Part shown: positions 1 to 12,495 of the stretch, piece after piece
Position numbering within the stretch: position 1 is the first letter of the stretch
Layout of the letters: the number at the start of each line of letters is the position of its first letter
Assembly: GCF_002288925.2 (NCBI RefSeq)
Contig: NW_022098021.1
Location: forward strand, 3,917,920 to 3,981,919
Length of the DNA: 64,000 nucleotides
Reading direction: 5' to 3'
Origin: Delphinapterus leucas
Lineage: Eukaryota > Chordata > Mammalia > Artiodactyla > Monodontidae
The notes under the pieces: model-generated
Seen by the model: the letters and a program-made list of their open reading frames with translations, nothing else
The model's database searches: none
What the model was told of the DNA's origin: nothing
Position numbers and translations under genes: made by a program

Positions 1-725
1 CTCCCTGAGGGAGGGGCGAACTTGTTCCTTATATGGAGAGAAGGTAGGGGTGTGTCCAGGGGTCGGGCTGGAGGCGTGGCTTAGGTGGTCTGCCCGCCCC
101 TTTGGTGGTGTTGAGTGCAGGGGGCACGCGCAGCACCCTGCTTTTGCGCTCGGCTTTTCAGGATTGACAGTTGGGTTTTTTGGTCTTTTTGTATCTTGTT
201 GTCCTTAATTTGCCCCAACTGCTCATGCATGCAGTTATTTTTAGTCCCATATGGTTTCTTTGTATTTTGTTGCTCAGAGAGGTGTGTCCAGGTGCAAGCA
301 TGGCAGCCAGGGGTCCCAGGTCCCAGCCTGTCTCACTTTCACTTTGCACCAACGCTTTATATTCACTCTGCCCCGAACCCTGTCATGGCCACAGGGTGGT
401 CACCCCATGTGCAACTTTGTTCTCAACCAATGGGGAACGGAGAGCCTTTTCCAGAAAACCAGTTAACAAGCTCCTCTTTTCCTTGATGGGACCATCCTGA
501 GCTAGTCCTACATTCAGGAAAATTCTGTGGTGGATGGTGGCTAGTCTTGGACCAGCAGGATCCATCCGTGTGGGAAATTGGGGGTGTCTCTCAGTGGGGG
601 AGGGAAGAAATGAGTGTCGGGCTAACAATGGCACGTCTCCTTCAGGCCTCTGATAATCTGATGGAAGCTGTGCCCCGTCTCCCTGCCTGTCAGTTCTGCA
701 TTAGATTTTTAGGGGATTCAACAAC
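1..725 (-). mobile_element. Solo-LTR-like repeat, cut by the window edge
   Basis: Positions 1-340 match the reverse complement of 34,848-35,185 closely over a distinctive stretch, including the CATATAAG-type TATA region and a GC-rich block. The right part, to about 725, has no partner here and is assigned only loosely. LTR character is inferred from the complete copy at 35 kb (TATA region, then a U5-like tail). No retroviral coding sequence is seen in the window. The family is not identified. Confidence 0.55.
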
Positions 726-743
726 ACCCTGAAGGCTGTTATC

Positions 744-1279
744 CTTTTTTTTAATTTTTATTTTATACTGGAGTACAGTTGATTTACAATGTTGTGTTAG
801 TTTCAGGTGTACAACAAAGTGATCCAGTTATACGTGTACATGTATGTATTCTTCTTCAGATTCTTTTCCCATTTAGGTCATTACAGAGTATTGAGTAAAG
901 CTCCCTGTGCTCTACAGTAGGTCCTTGTTGGTTATCTATTTTATATATAGTAGTGTGTATTTGTTAATCCCAAACTCCTAATTTATCCCTCCCCCCAACC
1001 CTTCCCCTTGGGTAACCGTAAGTTTGTTTTCTGTGTCTGTGGATCTACTTCCGTTTTGTGACTAAGTTCATTGGTGTCCGTTGTTTAGATTCCACATATA
1101 AGTGATGTGATATGTATCATATTTGTCTTTCTCTTTCTGACTTATTTCACTGAGTATGATCATCTCTAGGTCCATCCATGTTGCTGCAAATAGCGTTGTT
1201 TCATTTTTTATGGCTGAGTAATATTCCACTGTATATACATGAACCACATCTTCTTTATCCATTCATCTGTCGATGGGCG
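744..1279 (-). mobile_element. L1 3' end, 5'-truncated
   Basis: The sequence reads as the reverse complement of the L1 ORF2 end and 3'UTR, the same as 26,880-27,390 but inverted, with a T run at its left edge as the tail. It breaks off abruptly at GATGGGCG, which is reused in the tandem duplication next to it. Confidence 0.9.
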
Positions 1280-1527
1280 TTATTCCTTATCTTAGAAAAA
1301 TAGCATCGCTTCCCAGAGGCAGAGACGCACACACCCTGGGATGCCAGCACTCTCCTGTATGGCGTATTCACTCAGGAAGCACAGGGGTCAAACCCTGGAG
1401 ATGGGCGTTATTCCTTATCTTAGAAAAATAGCATCGCTTCCCAGAGGCAGAGACGCACACACCCTGGGATGCCCGCACTCTCCTGTATGGCGTATTCACT
1501 CGGGAAGTACAGGGTCAAACCCTGGAG
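1272..1527. repeat. Tandem duplication, 2 copies of about 128 bp
   Basis: Copies start with GATGGGCGTTATTCC at 1,272 and at 1,400. They differ by only a few substitutions and one single-base indel. The first 8 bases of each unit are the end of the neighbouring L1, so the duplication came after the L1 insertion. Confidence 0.9.
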
Positions 1528-1909
1528 GTAGATCATGGTGTTTAGTTGCTGTTTCATAATCTTTATGGATGACCCGAAGAGAGTCCAGGTAATAATATAT
1601 GAAGAATTAATTTCAAACTTTCAATGCATTCTTTAAAAAATTCATACTCCAAAGGGGTTTTCTTCCCGTTGGGAAAGAAAAGGGAAACATGTTTCCCTCT
1701 CCCACACCCCGTGTACTTTTCTTCTTCACCACAGCTTTCACATGCTGTCCCAACATCAGTTGCCATGAATCTTTCCACAGACTGCTGGGTACCAAGACTA
1801 CGGTAATCCAGCCAGACCTGTCAGGACAGCCTCACCTTGTGGGATCCAGGTGAATCTTTTCAGTGAGGGCTCTTCAAAATGGAAAGCGTGAGTCAGCAAT
1901 GATGTAGAC

Positions 1910-2122
1910 AATCATCTTTTTTTTTTTTTTTTGTGGTACGCAGGCCTCTCACTGTTGTGGCCTCTCCCGTTGCGGAGCACAGGCTCCGGACGCGCAGGCT
2001 CAGCGGCCATGGCTCACGGGCCCAGCCGCTCCGCGGCATGTGGGATCTTCCCAGACTGGGGCACAAACCCGTGACCCCTGCATCGGCAGGCGGACTCTCC
2101 ACCAGGGAAGCCCAATCATCTT
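1910..2122 (-). mobile_element. Cetacean CHR-type tRNA-derived SINE
   Basis: The insert is 1,919-2,113, inverted, with a T run at the left (the tail) and GGGCTTCCCTGGTGG-type 5' end at the right. A 9-bp target-site duplication, AATCATCTT, occurs at 1,910-1,918 and 2,114-2,122. Confidence 0.95.
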
Positions 2123-4295
2123 ATTTTGAAAGCAATGGTTTGCCAGAAATCCCGGCTAGGCTTAGCACCTCTCCTACCTGGAAGAAGACAGGGCCTCACA
2201 GGGGGTGCCCTTTGGTGCCATCTATCCGAGTGCTTATTGGTTTCCAGAAAACCCTGCTTTAAAAGTAGTGAATGAAGGCCTGGCGACATCTGTGTGGAGC
2301 TGCCTCAACCCCATCTGCACCGTGAAGACACTCCTTTAAAGATGAGGCCCAGAGTGGCCTTGAGGCTTTGCCTGGTCGCACCTGGGCCACCCGCCAGGTG
2401 GAGGTGGAGTCACGCCTCCTGTCGCCTGGGCCCCCATCTGGACAGCCTTCAAATGGCACAAGAGAGCTGCAGGTGAAGTTCCCCTTTCCGTTTACCTTAA
2501 CGCTCAACAGTCGACCCCCAAATAGGAGGTCCCTGTGCCTCCTAATAGCTCCTGCCTGTGCCACGTGGTTATTCTTTATCTTAGTCTCTGCAGGCGTGGC
2601 CTCAACTGAGCACGACCGCACACGTGCCGTCTTCTCGCGGCCGAGTTGAGCCCACTGTTTACAGCCACCTTCTGTGGAGGAGGAGGGGTTCAGTGTTTTC
2701 TGGATGATGCACAGGTGTTTCAAGAGAGGTTTTAGGTATTTAGCCCGGCTGCTTGGCCACAGGAAACAAAGTTGCAAGTACCCAGAGGGGATTCTGGAAA
2801 ATGCAGTGTCAGCTCCAACTCCAAAGCAGCTCCGCCAGGTAGTGGAGACCTGTCCCCCGGTAGTGAGTGAGGGGGGCCCAACCGAGACCTGGAGCGGGGC
2901 CGGCAGCCTCAGCCCGCAGGCCGGCCCGTCCCCGCAGGGTCACACGGCTCGGATGCCACCTGTGCCCCGAGCGTGCAGATGCTGGGCTCCAGCATCTGTG
3001 CAGGGCTGGGCACAGACCGGGGCTCACCCCGCGCTCACCCCCGTCCCCAGTCGCTGCAGCCCTGCACTGCGTCCCACGTGGAACACAGTCATCCGAAAGG
3101 GGGCGCAGCTTGTGGCTCTTCCTGAGTCTCCCCAGGACTTGTTGCCACTGTCCCCTCCTCCACGGGGGTACGGTGAAGGAGGACTCAAGGAGATTCTCCC
3201 ACGTGCCGGCGGTGGCCCAGCTGGAGTCCAGGGGACTCAGGACCACGAGCGTCCCCCCGTCGTGACGGCTCCTTTACATGCCCCACCTGGTTCCAAAACG
3301 GGCTTTAGGCACCTCAAGACCACGAATCAAGTGTTGTTCTTTAAAAGCCAATTTCTTGAGGTCCTCCAGCTCTCTCCACGGGCTGGGCTGAACAAGGAGT
3401 GACTCGCCCGTGGCCTGAAGTCCTGTAAACACACACCTGAGGCTTAGACTGCAGGGCGTCCTCGGTCGTTCGTATCGGGAGGGTTCACTGCCCTTCCCAC
3501 AGATCAGCAGGGAGGCAGGGGCCGTGGCCCTGCGTCCACTGTATCCTCGCCCCCCCGGGAGTCCTCCCTCCCCGGAGCGCCTGCCTGCGATGCCCGAGAA
3601 CAGAGGACAGGCTGCACCTCAACCCTTACTGTCTTTAATTAGCGTTCAGTAGGTTAACCGGTAGAGAAGCTCATCTTTCTTTAATTACTTCAAGAACTGA
3701 GTCGGGGGACCTCTTGGCCAGCTCTGAATTATTGTTTGTTTGGACGCTGATTTGAAATTGGTCAAGTCAGGTGTTTATTGCCCAGACCCAGACCCTGTGC
3801 GTATTGGAGGGGATGCTAGGAAAAGAGGGGCGATGGTAGGGGAAAGTTATTCTACTGTGATTAATTTGCAGCTTCATGGGCCTACTAGAAAGTTTGCTAC
3901 TTTCAAACAAAATAAGTGTCATGGGAGATACCAGTGGTTTCAAACTTGCTTCAAATCTTCTGAAGCTTTCATAGGCAAATTGTAGTTTTCATTTAAGGGC
4001 AGGTTCACATTCAAGGAGTTTAATTGGTTTAAAAAATGCTGTTAAGTCCTTATCCCCACGTCTTAACCTTCATATATTGGCTACTTTGTCAAGGCGCGTT
4101 TAATTTTCAGTATTTTACGTGACACAGCTGCCAGCTATTCCCTCGGGAAGTTAAGACTCCAGCCCAACAGGCTTCACCGTTCAAAATCCACCCTTGCTAC
4201 GCGGCTTCAGTTTCCCAGGGCTTCTCTCCGGCACCCCGTGCCACATCAGTCCATCCTCCAGTTGTCACCTGTCACCATCAAACACCTCAGGAATC

Positions 4296-4529
4296 ACTGC
4301 CGCCTTTTGTTTTTTTTTTTTTTTTCAGCACGCAGGCCTCTCACTGTTGTGGCCTCTCCTGCTGCGGAGCACAGGCTCTGGACGCGCAGGCTCAGCGGCC
4401 ATGGCTCACGGGCCCAGCCGCTCCGCGGCATGTGGGATCTTCCCGGACCGGGGCACGAACCCGCGTCCCCTGCATGGTCAGGCGGACTCTCAACCACTGC
4501 GCCACCAGGGGAGCCCACTGCTGCCTTTT
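4296..4529 (-). mobile_element. Cetacean CHR-type SINE
   Basis: An inverted full-length copy is flanked by imperfect 13-bp target-site duplications, ACTGCCGCCTTTT at 4,296-4,308 and ACTGCTGCCTTTT at 4,517-4,529. Confidence 0.95.
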
Positions 4530-4619
4530 TATAAACATTCTTTCCAGCCTCCCAAGCTCTCTTGTCTTCCCTCCTTCATCACATTCGCATACTGTCCTAC
4601 AAAAAGGGAAAACTGAAGC

Positions 4620-5280
4620 GTATTTTAAAAATTTAAGAGTTTATTTGAGCAAAAAGCAATTCGAGTCGGGCAACAGCGAACCAGAAGTGGAGCTGGGGAG
4701 AGACTTGTACCCGGAGGAGGGGAAGCAAAGCAAGGAGACGTTGACTGGCCGTCGCTTCAAGCCCAGTCGGCCGTTCGTGATCACGTGTCCTGAGATTTCA
4801 ATTCCTAAACTTAGGGAAAAGTGGGATGAAGATAAAGCAGGGAACGGTGTAGAGAGAGGAGGATTCTCCTGTGACTGGTGCAGGGGCTGCTCTGAGTGAA
4901 CTGGGGGAGGGAGCCACCTGGGAGGCAGAGAGAAAGCAGTGCAAAGGCCCTGGGGTGGGAAGCTATCCACCCCAGGAAAGTGTGTTCCAGGATTAGCCAG
5001 AAGGCCATGCGGCTGGAGCAGAGGGAGGGAGGGGAGGGCTGGTGGGAAGCTGGGTTTGAGAGGAAGCCTGGGTCCTTTAGCGTATGATTTTGAGTAGGTA
5101 AGAGGCCAGTCCAATGGGTGGAAACAGAACTTTAACAGAACTTTCTGCTCGTAAAGCTGCATCTTCCTGATTAGCGTGGTGCTTCACCGCTGTGGTCCTG
5201 TTCGGGCTTGTCCTTTCCCCAGATCCATCAGGAAACGCACTGAGCCCGGACCATTCCTGACTTGTTCCATTACACCTGGG
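4620..5280. repeat. Possible old LTR-like repeat
   Basis: The opening (TTTAAGAGTTTATTTGAGCA at about 4,633 and what follows) recalls a mammalian LTR family by eye. The boundaries and family are uncertain; a repeat search would decide. Confidence 0.3.
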
Positions 5281-5696
5281 GCTTCTCAACCCACCCGCAG
5301 GGCCGTTCCCCGAGGCCTCTCTGGGTCAGCCAGGTGCCCCTGCTAATTTATCTGTTCCTAACAGCCCCATGACTCTGACCTGACCTCTCCATGGGCTCTC
5401 CGACTGGGCCACGGAGCTCAGCTCCGTTCGAGAGGAGCCTCCTACCTCACTGCAAGTCCTGGGATGCGGGAATGGTTTCCATATGTGCTGGGGCTGTCAT
5501 TCAAAGTCGACTTTGCCTGCTCGCTAATGAGGTCAGACGGCTCTGCGGAGGTGGCCGGCCTCTCTCTGGGGCAGTCCCAGCAGGGGCTGGAGGAAGGCCT
5601 CCCACCCCTCTAACGCCGCTCCGAGACGTTATCCTTCTTTACAAAGGATAACTGCAGACAAACACGAAACAGAGGCGAATGCATAAAACTGAGAAG

Positions 5697-6714
5697 GATT
5701 TTTGTTTTCATTTAAACTTTTTATTTGGAGAGAATTGCAGCTTCACACGCAGTTATAAGAAATAGAAATCCCATGTACTCTCTAGTTTCCCCCAATAGTA
5801 ACATCTTGCAAAACTGGAGAACGGTTTCACAGCCAGGAAACTGACATGGATGCAGTCAGGGTACAGAACATATCCGTCGCCACAAGGTTTCTCATGTCGT
5901 CTTTTTATAGCCGCATCTACTGTCCGTCCTCTGCTCAGCTCTGAGCAACTGTTAATCTGTTCTCTTATTTCTAGAATTCTGTCATTAATCTGTTCTCTAT
6001 TTCTATAATGTTGTTGTTTCAAGAATGTCACGTAAATGAATCATACAGTATGTAACTTTCTGGTAGTGACCTCTGTTCACACAGCAGAGTTTTCTAGAGA
6101 TTGATTTGCCTTGTTACGTGTATCAGTACTTTCTTCCTCTTAGTTGTCGAGCAGTATGTCGTGTACCAAGCTTTGTTAAACCATTCACCTGTTGAAGGAT
6201 ATCTGGGTTTCCAGTTTGGGGCTATTAGGAATAAAGCTCTTATAGGCATGTGTGTACCGGTTTTTGCATGAACGTTAAGTCTTTTCTCTGGGATACATGT
6301 TCAGGAGTGCAATTGCTGGGTTTATGGTAGTTGCATATTTCGGTATTTTTTTTTTTCCGTTAAAAAAAAATAACAACCGTTTATTTAGGTCACAATTCTG
6401 TGGATTGGCAACTTGGGCTGCACGTTAGCCCAGGCTTATCTTTTATTTTTTGGAGATACAATTCAAATACATAGACTTCACCTTTTAAAGTGTAAATTCA
6501 GTGGTTTTAGTATATTCAGAAGGATGTGGTATGTTTGGTGTTTTTAAGGAACTAGTGGTCAGACCACTTTTACATCTCCACCAAGTAATGTCTGAGTGAT
6601 CCAGTTTTCCAGATCCTTGCAGGCAGCTGGTATCGTCACTATTTTTTTTTTTATGTTAACCACTGTGATAGTTGTGTAATAATAGCTCACTGTGGTTTTA
6701 ATTTGTATCAACTG
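5697..6714 (-). mobile_element. Old L1 3' fragments
   Basis: The sequence is an inverted, diverged L1 ORF2 end. The minus strand carries the typical run of 'images' such as CCATTCACCTGTTGAAGGAT inverted at about 6,181. It is broken by poly-T near 6,345 and is more diverged than the 3' end at 744, hence older. Confidence 0.75.
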
Positions 6715-9700
6715 ATATGATCATGTGATTTTTGTTCCTTGCTTATCTTATCTGTACTATCAACTGTTGAGAGGAATACTGACTGATTCACCTATAATTG
6801 TGAATTTCTTTCTTTCAGTTTTATCAGTTTTGGCTTCACACATTTTGCAGCTCTGTTGCTTGGTGCATAGACATTTAGGATTGCTGTGTGTTCTGGGTAG
6901 ACTGACCTTTTTGTTATTACATAATGTCTTTCACTGTCTGGTAATTTTTCCTTGCTCTGAAGTCTACTTTATCTGATGTTAATATAGTTACTCCTGCTTT
7001 CCTTTGGTTAATGTTCATGTGATGTATCTTTTTCCATCCTTTTATTTTCTGTCTTCCTACAGCAATATATTTGAAGTGAGTTTCTTGTAGACAGCATATC
7101 ACATTGCTGGGTCATGTTTTGTGATCCACTCTGTCACACTGTGTCTTTTAATTGGTATATTTAAAGCATTTATATTTAATGTATTACTAATATGTTGGGG
7201 CTTAGTTAACCATTTTATCTTTTGTTTTCTGTTCTGTTTTTCATTTCTCTGTTTTCTTTTTTCTTCCTTTTCACGTGTTATGTGCACATTTTTTAGGATT
7301 CTGTTTTTACTTATCTGTTGTGTTTTTTAGTGTGTCTCATAACACAGCTTTTTTACTGGTTGTTCTAGGCACTATATTATATATACGTAACTAATCACAG
7401 TGTACTGGTGCTGTCATATTACCAATTTGAATGAAATACAGAAACCTTACCTCCTGTTATAGCTCTTAACCCACCCACATTTATAATTTTCTTAAATATT
7501 TTCTCTACACATATTTAGACCCACATCAGACAGTATGTAATTTTTGCTTTAACTAGTCAGACTTAATTTGGAGAATTCAAGAGGAAAGGGAAAGCCCATT
7601 GTATTTACCCATAGTTTCACTTACCATGTTCTTTCTTCTTTCCTGATGTTCCTTCTTTTATTTTTATTTTATTATCTTTTTATTATTTATCCTTTTTTTA
7701 TTATTCCCTTTTTGTTTTTAGAACTTCCTTTAGAAATTCTTACAGGGTGTTGTTTGGTTTTTTTTTTAAGGATTATTTATTTATTTATTTTTGGCTGTGT
7801 TGGGTCTTCGTTTTGTGTGAGGGTTTTCTCTGGTTGCGGCAAGCGGGGGCCACTCTTCATCGCGGTGCGTGGGCCTTTCACTATCGTGGCCTCTCTTGTT
7901 GCGAGGCACAGGCTCCAGACGCTCAGGCTCAGTAGTTGTGGCTCACGGGCCTAGTTGCTCCGCGGCATGTGGGATCTTCCCAGACCAGGGCTCGAACCCG
8001 TGTCCCCTGCATCGACAGGCAGATTCTCAACCACTGCGCCACCTTCCCTATAGGGAAGCCCTATGGGGTGGTTTTGATGGTGACAGACTCTCTCTGTTCT
8101 TTCCATCTGAGAGTGTCTTGCTGTCTTCTTCATTCCTGAGAGGTATTTTTCACTGAGTTGACGGTTTTCCTTCAGCCCTTGACAAATATTATGCCACTTC
8201 TGGCCTCGGTGATTTCTGATGAGAAATCCATTGTCGTTCAAACTGGTTTTCCACTATAGGTAAAGGGTCATTTCTCTTTGGCTGCTTTTAAGACCTTTTC
8301 TTTGTCTTTAGTTTTCGGACGTTTAATTACAATGTCTTGGCCTGGATTTATCCTAGGTAGGATTCATGTGGCTTCTTGAATCTGTAGGATTAGCTCTCCC
8401 ACCAAATTTGGGAAGTTTTCACCCTTTAGTACTTGGAGTGCTTTTCCAGCCCCATCCTCTTTCTCCTCTCCTCTGGGACTCTGAAGACGTGAATGTTATA
8501 TTGCCTGTTATATTCCCACAGGTCCGAGACTCTGCTCATTTTTCCTTCAGGCTGTTTTGTTTCTGTTACGCAGATTGGATCATTGCGACTGTTCCGTCTT
8601 CCAGTTTACTGATTATTTCCTTTGTCCCCTCTACCCTGCCATCAAGATAGCCCATCCACTGAGCTTTCAATTTCCGTTATTGTATTTTTGAGTTCCAAAG
8701 TTTACAACTGGTTCTTCTTATACCTTCTGTCTCTTTGCTGAGCCTTTCCTCTTTTTTTCCATTTGCTTTCAGCATGTTCGTAATTGCTCACCGAAGCGTT
8801 TTTGTCGTGGCTGTTTTTAAAGTCTTGGCCAGATTATTCCACCACATCTGTTATCTTGACGTTGGTGTCTATCGATTTTTCCTTACATTCAGTTTTAGGT
8901 CTTCTTGGTTCTTCGTATAACAGCGTTCACATAGAACCTGGACATTTGGGTGTTATGTTATGTGACCCTGGATTTTACGGCAGGCCCTCTCCTGCTAGGT
9001 AGAGGTCATCCAGATCCCCTACTCGGTCTGTGCTGACGCCTGCAGAGAGGGGGTGAGAATTCCTGCTCTTCACGTGGTCTCCACTGACACTGCAGGGGGT
9101 GGGGAGGGGTCAGAGGTATGGGTGTGGCCTTGTCACTACTGAGGAAGGCTGAAAGTCCTGATTCTCCCTCAGGCCTCGTCTGATACCGCCCCAGTGAGGA
9201 GAGGAAGGACAGAAGTCCATTCTCCCCATGCAGCTCCTGTCATCTCTGCTGACACCACAGGGTACCAGAGGCCTCATTATCGGCTGGCAGGGACGAAAGT
9301 CCCAGGTTCCTATTTGGCCTCCTCTGTTACCACCTCAGTAGGGGCTCTGGAGCACCATGTAGCAACCTTGTGAGGGTGGACATCTGGGCTCCCCACTTGG
9401 TCTCTGCTGGCTGGACTGGAGTGGAGCCACAGTTTTTTTCTGGGGTGTTTGGCTGGAGTAAAGTGATCATGGTCTGAAAGTTTTTTGTCTTACGAGGCCG
9501 CCACTTTCCTGCTCCTTTGGCTGAAGAGAAGAGGGCTTTCTTGGCTGCACCCCCGGGCGTTTCTGGGTTGCCAGGCTTTTCTGCTCCAAGTCTGGAATCT
9601 ACGAGCCAAAAGAAAACTCGGGTTTCTCATGCTCCAAGGTTCATAGCTGGTCTTCCTTCCTATCTCCACCTTTCCAGTTCTCCATCTTCACCTTTATATT

Positions 9701-9795
9701 TGTTTTACATGTAGAGTCCAGGGTTGTCAGTTGTACTTAACAGGAGGAAGAGAGAAAATACATCTACTCCATCTTGGAAGCAGAAGTCTCTCCGG
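6715..9795 (-). mobile_element. L1 from ORF2 endonuclease region to 5' end
   Basis: The minus strand at 6,917-7,102 encodes MICCLQETHFKYIAVGRQKI, which is the L1 ORF2 endonuclease, and the L1 continues leftward from its 5' end at about 9,790 (an ATCTACTCCATCTTGGAAGC block, inverted 'aagatgg'-type start). The ORFs are broken by stops and frameshifts. A SINE at 7,776-8,062 interrupts it. Confidence 0.8.
7776..8062 (-). mobile_element. Longer CHR-type SINE
   Basis: This is the longer family form, with TTTGGCTGTGTTGGGTCTTC next to an AT-rich tail at the left and the GGGCTTCCC 5' end at the right. It sits inside the L1 and has a GGGTG...GGTTTT-like duplicated flank. A short extra CTTCCCTATAG is present near the 5' end. 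Confidence 0.9.
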
Positions 9796-10573
9796 ACAGG
9801 AATTTTTTTTTAAGTTCTTTTTTTTTTTTAACCTTTTAAAGGTATATAGATTATAGTAATGCAGTTCTAATTTTCAGGAGAAGCCATTTTGCCAGTTTTA
9901 CCTAAGTTGCTGTTTCAGGTGAAAGGACAGTGTAGTTGGTGGCTACTACCTTCTATTTTTTTTGGACTTTCCTCCTAACCTCACTGCTCACTGGTTTACT
10001 TACATTACCACATCACTAGCAGGCACAGCGGAAAAGGATTACGTGTATCTATCTTTGCTTTTGGATCTTTTCAGTGTCCCCTGCCTCTGTTTTTGTTAAA
10101 GTCTTCCTGGGCAGTTCCGTCAATCAGCGCAGTTACCTCATACACACAACCTCTGTTCTGAGCCAGGGATGGTTGTCAACAGACAGATCCCACCTATTTC
10201 TGAGGCTGCAGATCTGCTGCTTCCCGTCAGAGTCACTGCCTAGTTTGGTACTACCACTCCTTGGTCTTCTTTTTGGCAGGAGATCACCCAGTCCACACTG
10301 TACGAGAATGAGATTTCTTCCAACGCCCAGAATGGTCCCCTTACCCCACTTTCCAAAGCCTTGTCTAGAAGAGAAGAAAATCACTGTGCTAAGACAGGGC
10401 TTTCTTCCCTCCAGTTCACAGTTTTGATAGTCAGAGGAGACTTGAGGCCAGGAAGGACTACAGGAATCTACCTTTTTACTTTGGGAGTGGGATTTGTATT
10501 AAATTAGTTAACCTTGAATGCTGTCCTGTCCTCAGCCAGACTGTCCTCCAACTGCTCTATGCAATCTGAATTC

Positions 10574-10728
10574 TTTTCCCGTGCTCCGCAACGAGAAGCC
10601 ACCGCAATGAGAAGCCCGCGCACCGCAACGAAGAGTAGCCCCCGCTCCCCGCAACTAGAGAAAGCCCGCACGCAGCAACGAAGACTCAACACAGCCAAAA
10701 ATAAAATTAAATAAATAATTAAAGAAAA
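10574..10728 (+). mobile_element. CHR-type SINE, 5'-truncated
   Basis: The plus-strand 3' half of the longer family form starts within GTGCTCCGCAACGAGAAGCC and ends AGCCAAAAATAAAATTAAAT with an A-rich tail. The tRNA-derived 5' part is missing. Confidence 0.85.
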
Positions 10729-11434
10729 GAAAGTGGGTTAGAATTTCAGCAGTCTGATAGCCTGGTAGGTGTCTGGCCCTACCTGAAGGAACGGGGACTT
10801 TGATTTGCTTTTATCTTGAGGAACCTGTCAGATTTATGTTTTGAAGACCATCCAGCCATCATTTAACAGTAAGTTTCTAAAAATACCTATTTGTTTTTGG
10901 CTGCTTTGTGGTGTCAGCTGTGATTCCTACCAGCTGTAACTACTGACAAGACCAAAAAACAGATTTGTAATTACTCGCTCTATTCTCCACGTTCTGCTCT
11001 GTGCCAGTTACGCGTGTGTGATTTTAGCAGGAACAGCCTCCTGACAGAAATGCGGACGTAAAAGTTTATTATTCTCGCGAGTAACGCTTGCCAGCTCTCT
11101 GCTCCTTCCTGACGCTGCTTGTTCTTTGAGACAGGAGTGCACCAACCACCTCCCTGGAGAGGCGCTGGCTTCTCAGCAGAGCCTGCCTTAAGGGGCTGTG
11201 TGAGATGGGCTTTCACCACTATCACTGGTGTTTACCTGCACCTTCCATATGGGGGGACAGATCTCAGGCAGCATCCATGCCTAAGCTGGGATGGAAAAAG
11301 GTCAAAGCAAGCACTGAACTCCACCCCCACCATCGGAGAAATAAACCACGAAGATGACATCGTTACCAACCATTCAGGTGATGGGAGGGAATTTACCTCC
11401 AATTCAGGACCCACTCCTTCTCCTGTTTTTTATT

Positions 11435-12495
11435 TTTTTTTAATTTTATTGAAGTATAGCTGATTTACAGTGTTGTGTTAAATTCAGTTACACATATATA
11501 TACATTCTTTTTCAGTCTTTTCCATCATGGTTTATTACTGAATGTAGTTCCCTGTGCTCGAGTAGGACCTTGTTGTTTATCCATCCTATGTATAAGATTT
11601 ACCGTTTTAAAGAGTACAGTTCAGGGGCGTTTAGTACCTTCATGATGATGTGCGATCGTCACCCCTGTCTAGTCCCAGAACATTTTCGTCTCCCTGAAAG
11701 GAAACCTCGGATGCTCTGAGCATCCCCGGGATGCCCTGCACTCCCCGGGAACCAATGCTCGTTCTCTGTGATTTGCCTGTTCCAGACATTTCATATGAAT
11801 GGAACCGTGCAAGACGCAGCCTACGGCGTTGGCTTCTTTCACTCACCGTGAGGTTCTCAAGGTTTCTCCGTGTTGTGCATGTGTCATACTCTGTTCCTTT
11901 TTGTGGCTGAATAATTTTCCATCGTATGGACAGACCACACTTTGTTTATCCATTCAGCAATTGATGTCTGGATTGTTTTCATCTTTTGGCTATTGTGAAT
12001 AATGCTGCTCTCGCTATTGGTGTACAAGTGTCTGAGTCCATTTTCAGTTCTTTTGGCTAAAGGTGACCTAGGAGTGGAATTGCTAGGTGAGACGGTAATT
12101 CCACGTTGAAGTTAGTGAAGAACAATGGCTGCACCACTTTACAGACCCACCAGTAATGTGCTAGGGTTCCAGTTTCTCCACATCCTCTCCAATACCTGTT
12201 ATTATCTGTTCTTGTTTCACTTATAGCCATCCTAGTAGATGTTAAGTGCTATTTCTTTGTGGTTTTGACCCGCATTTCCCTAATGACTAATGATGTTGAA
12301 TATCTTTTCATGTGCTTGTTGGCCGTTGTGTTTCTTCTTCGGATAATGTATCCAAATCCTTTGCCTGTTTTTGATTTGGTTTGTCCATCTTTTGTGCTGT
12401 TGAGTTGTTGGGATTATTGATATATTCTGGACTCTAGACCGTTACCAGCTATATGATTTGTAAATACTTTCATTTTATGGTTGTCTTTTCCCTTT
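11435..12495 (-). mobile_element. L1 3' end fragment next to an older L1 fragment
   Basis: An inverted young L1 3' end (11,435-about 11,600) abuts a more diverged inverted L1 stretch that runs to about 12,490. The join is within the window 11,590-11,610. Confidence 0.8.

Noticed and set aside
2674..3402. 242-codon open frame in an ATP8A2 intron
   Set aside because: GC-rich, also open on the opposite strand, no family resemblance.
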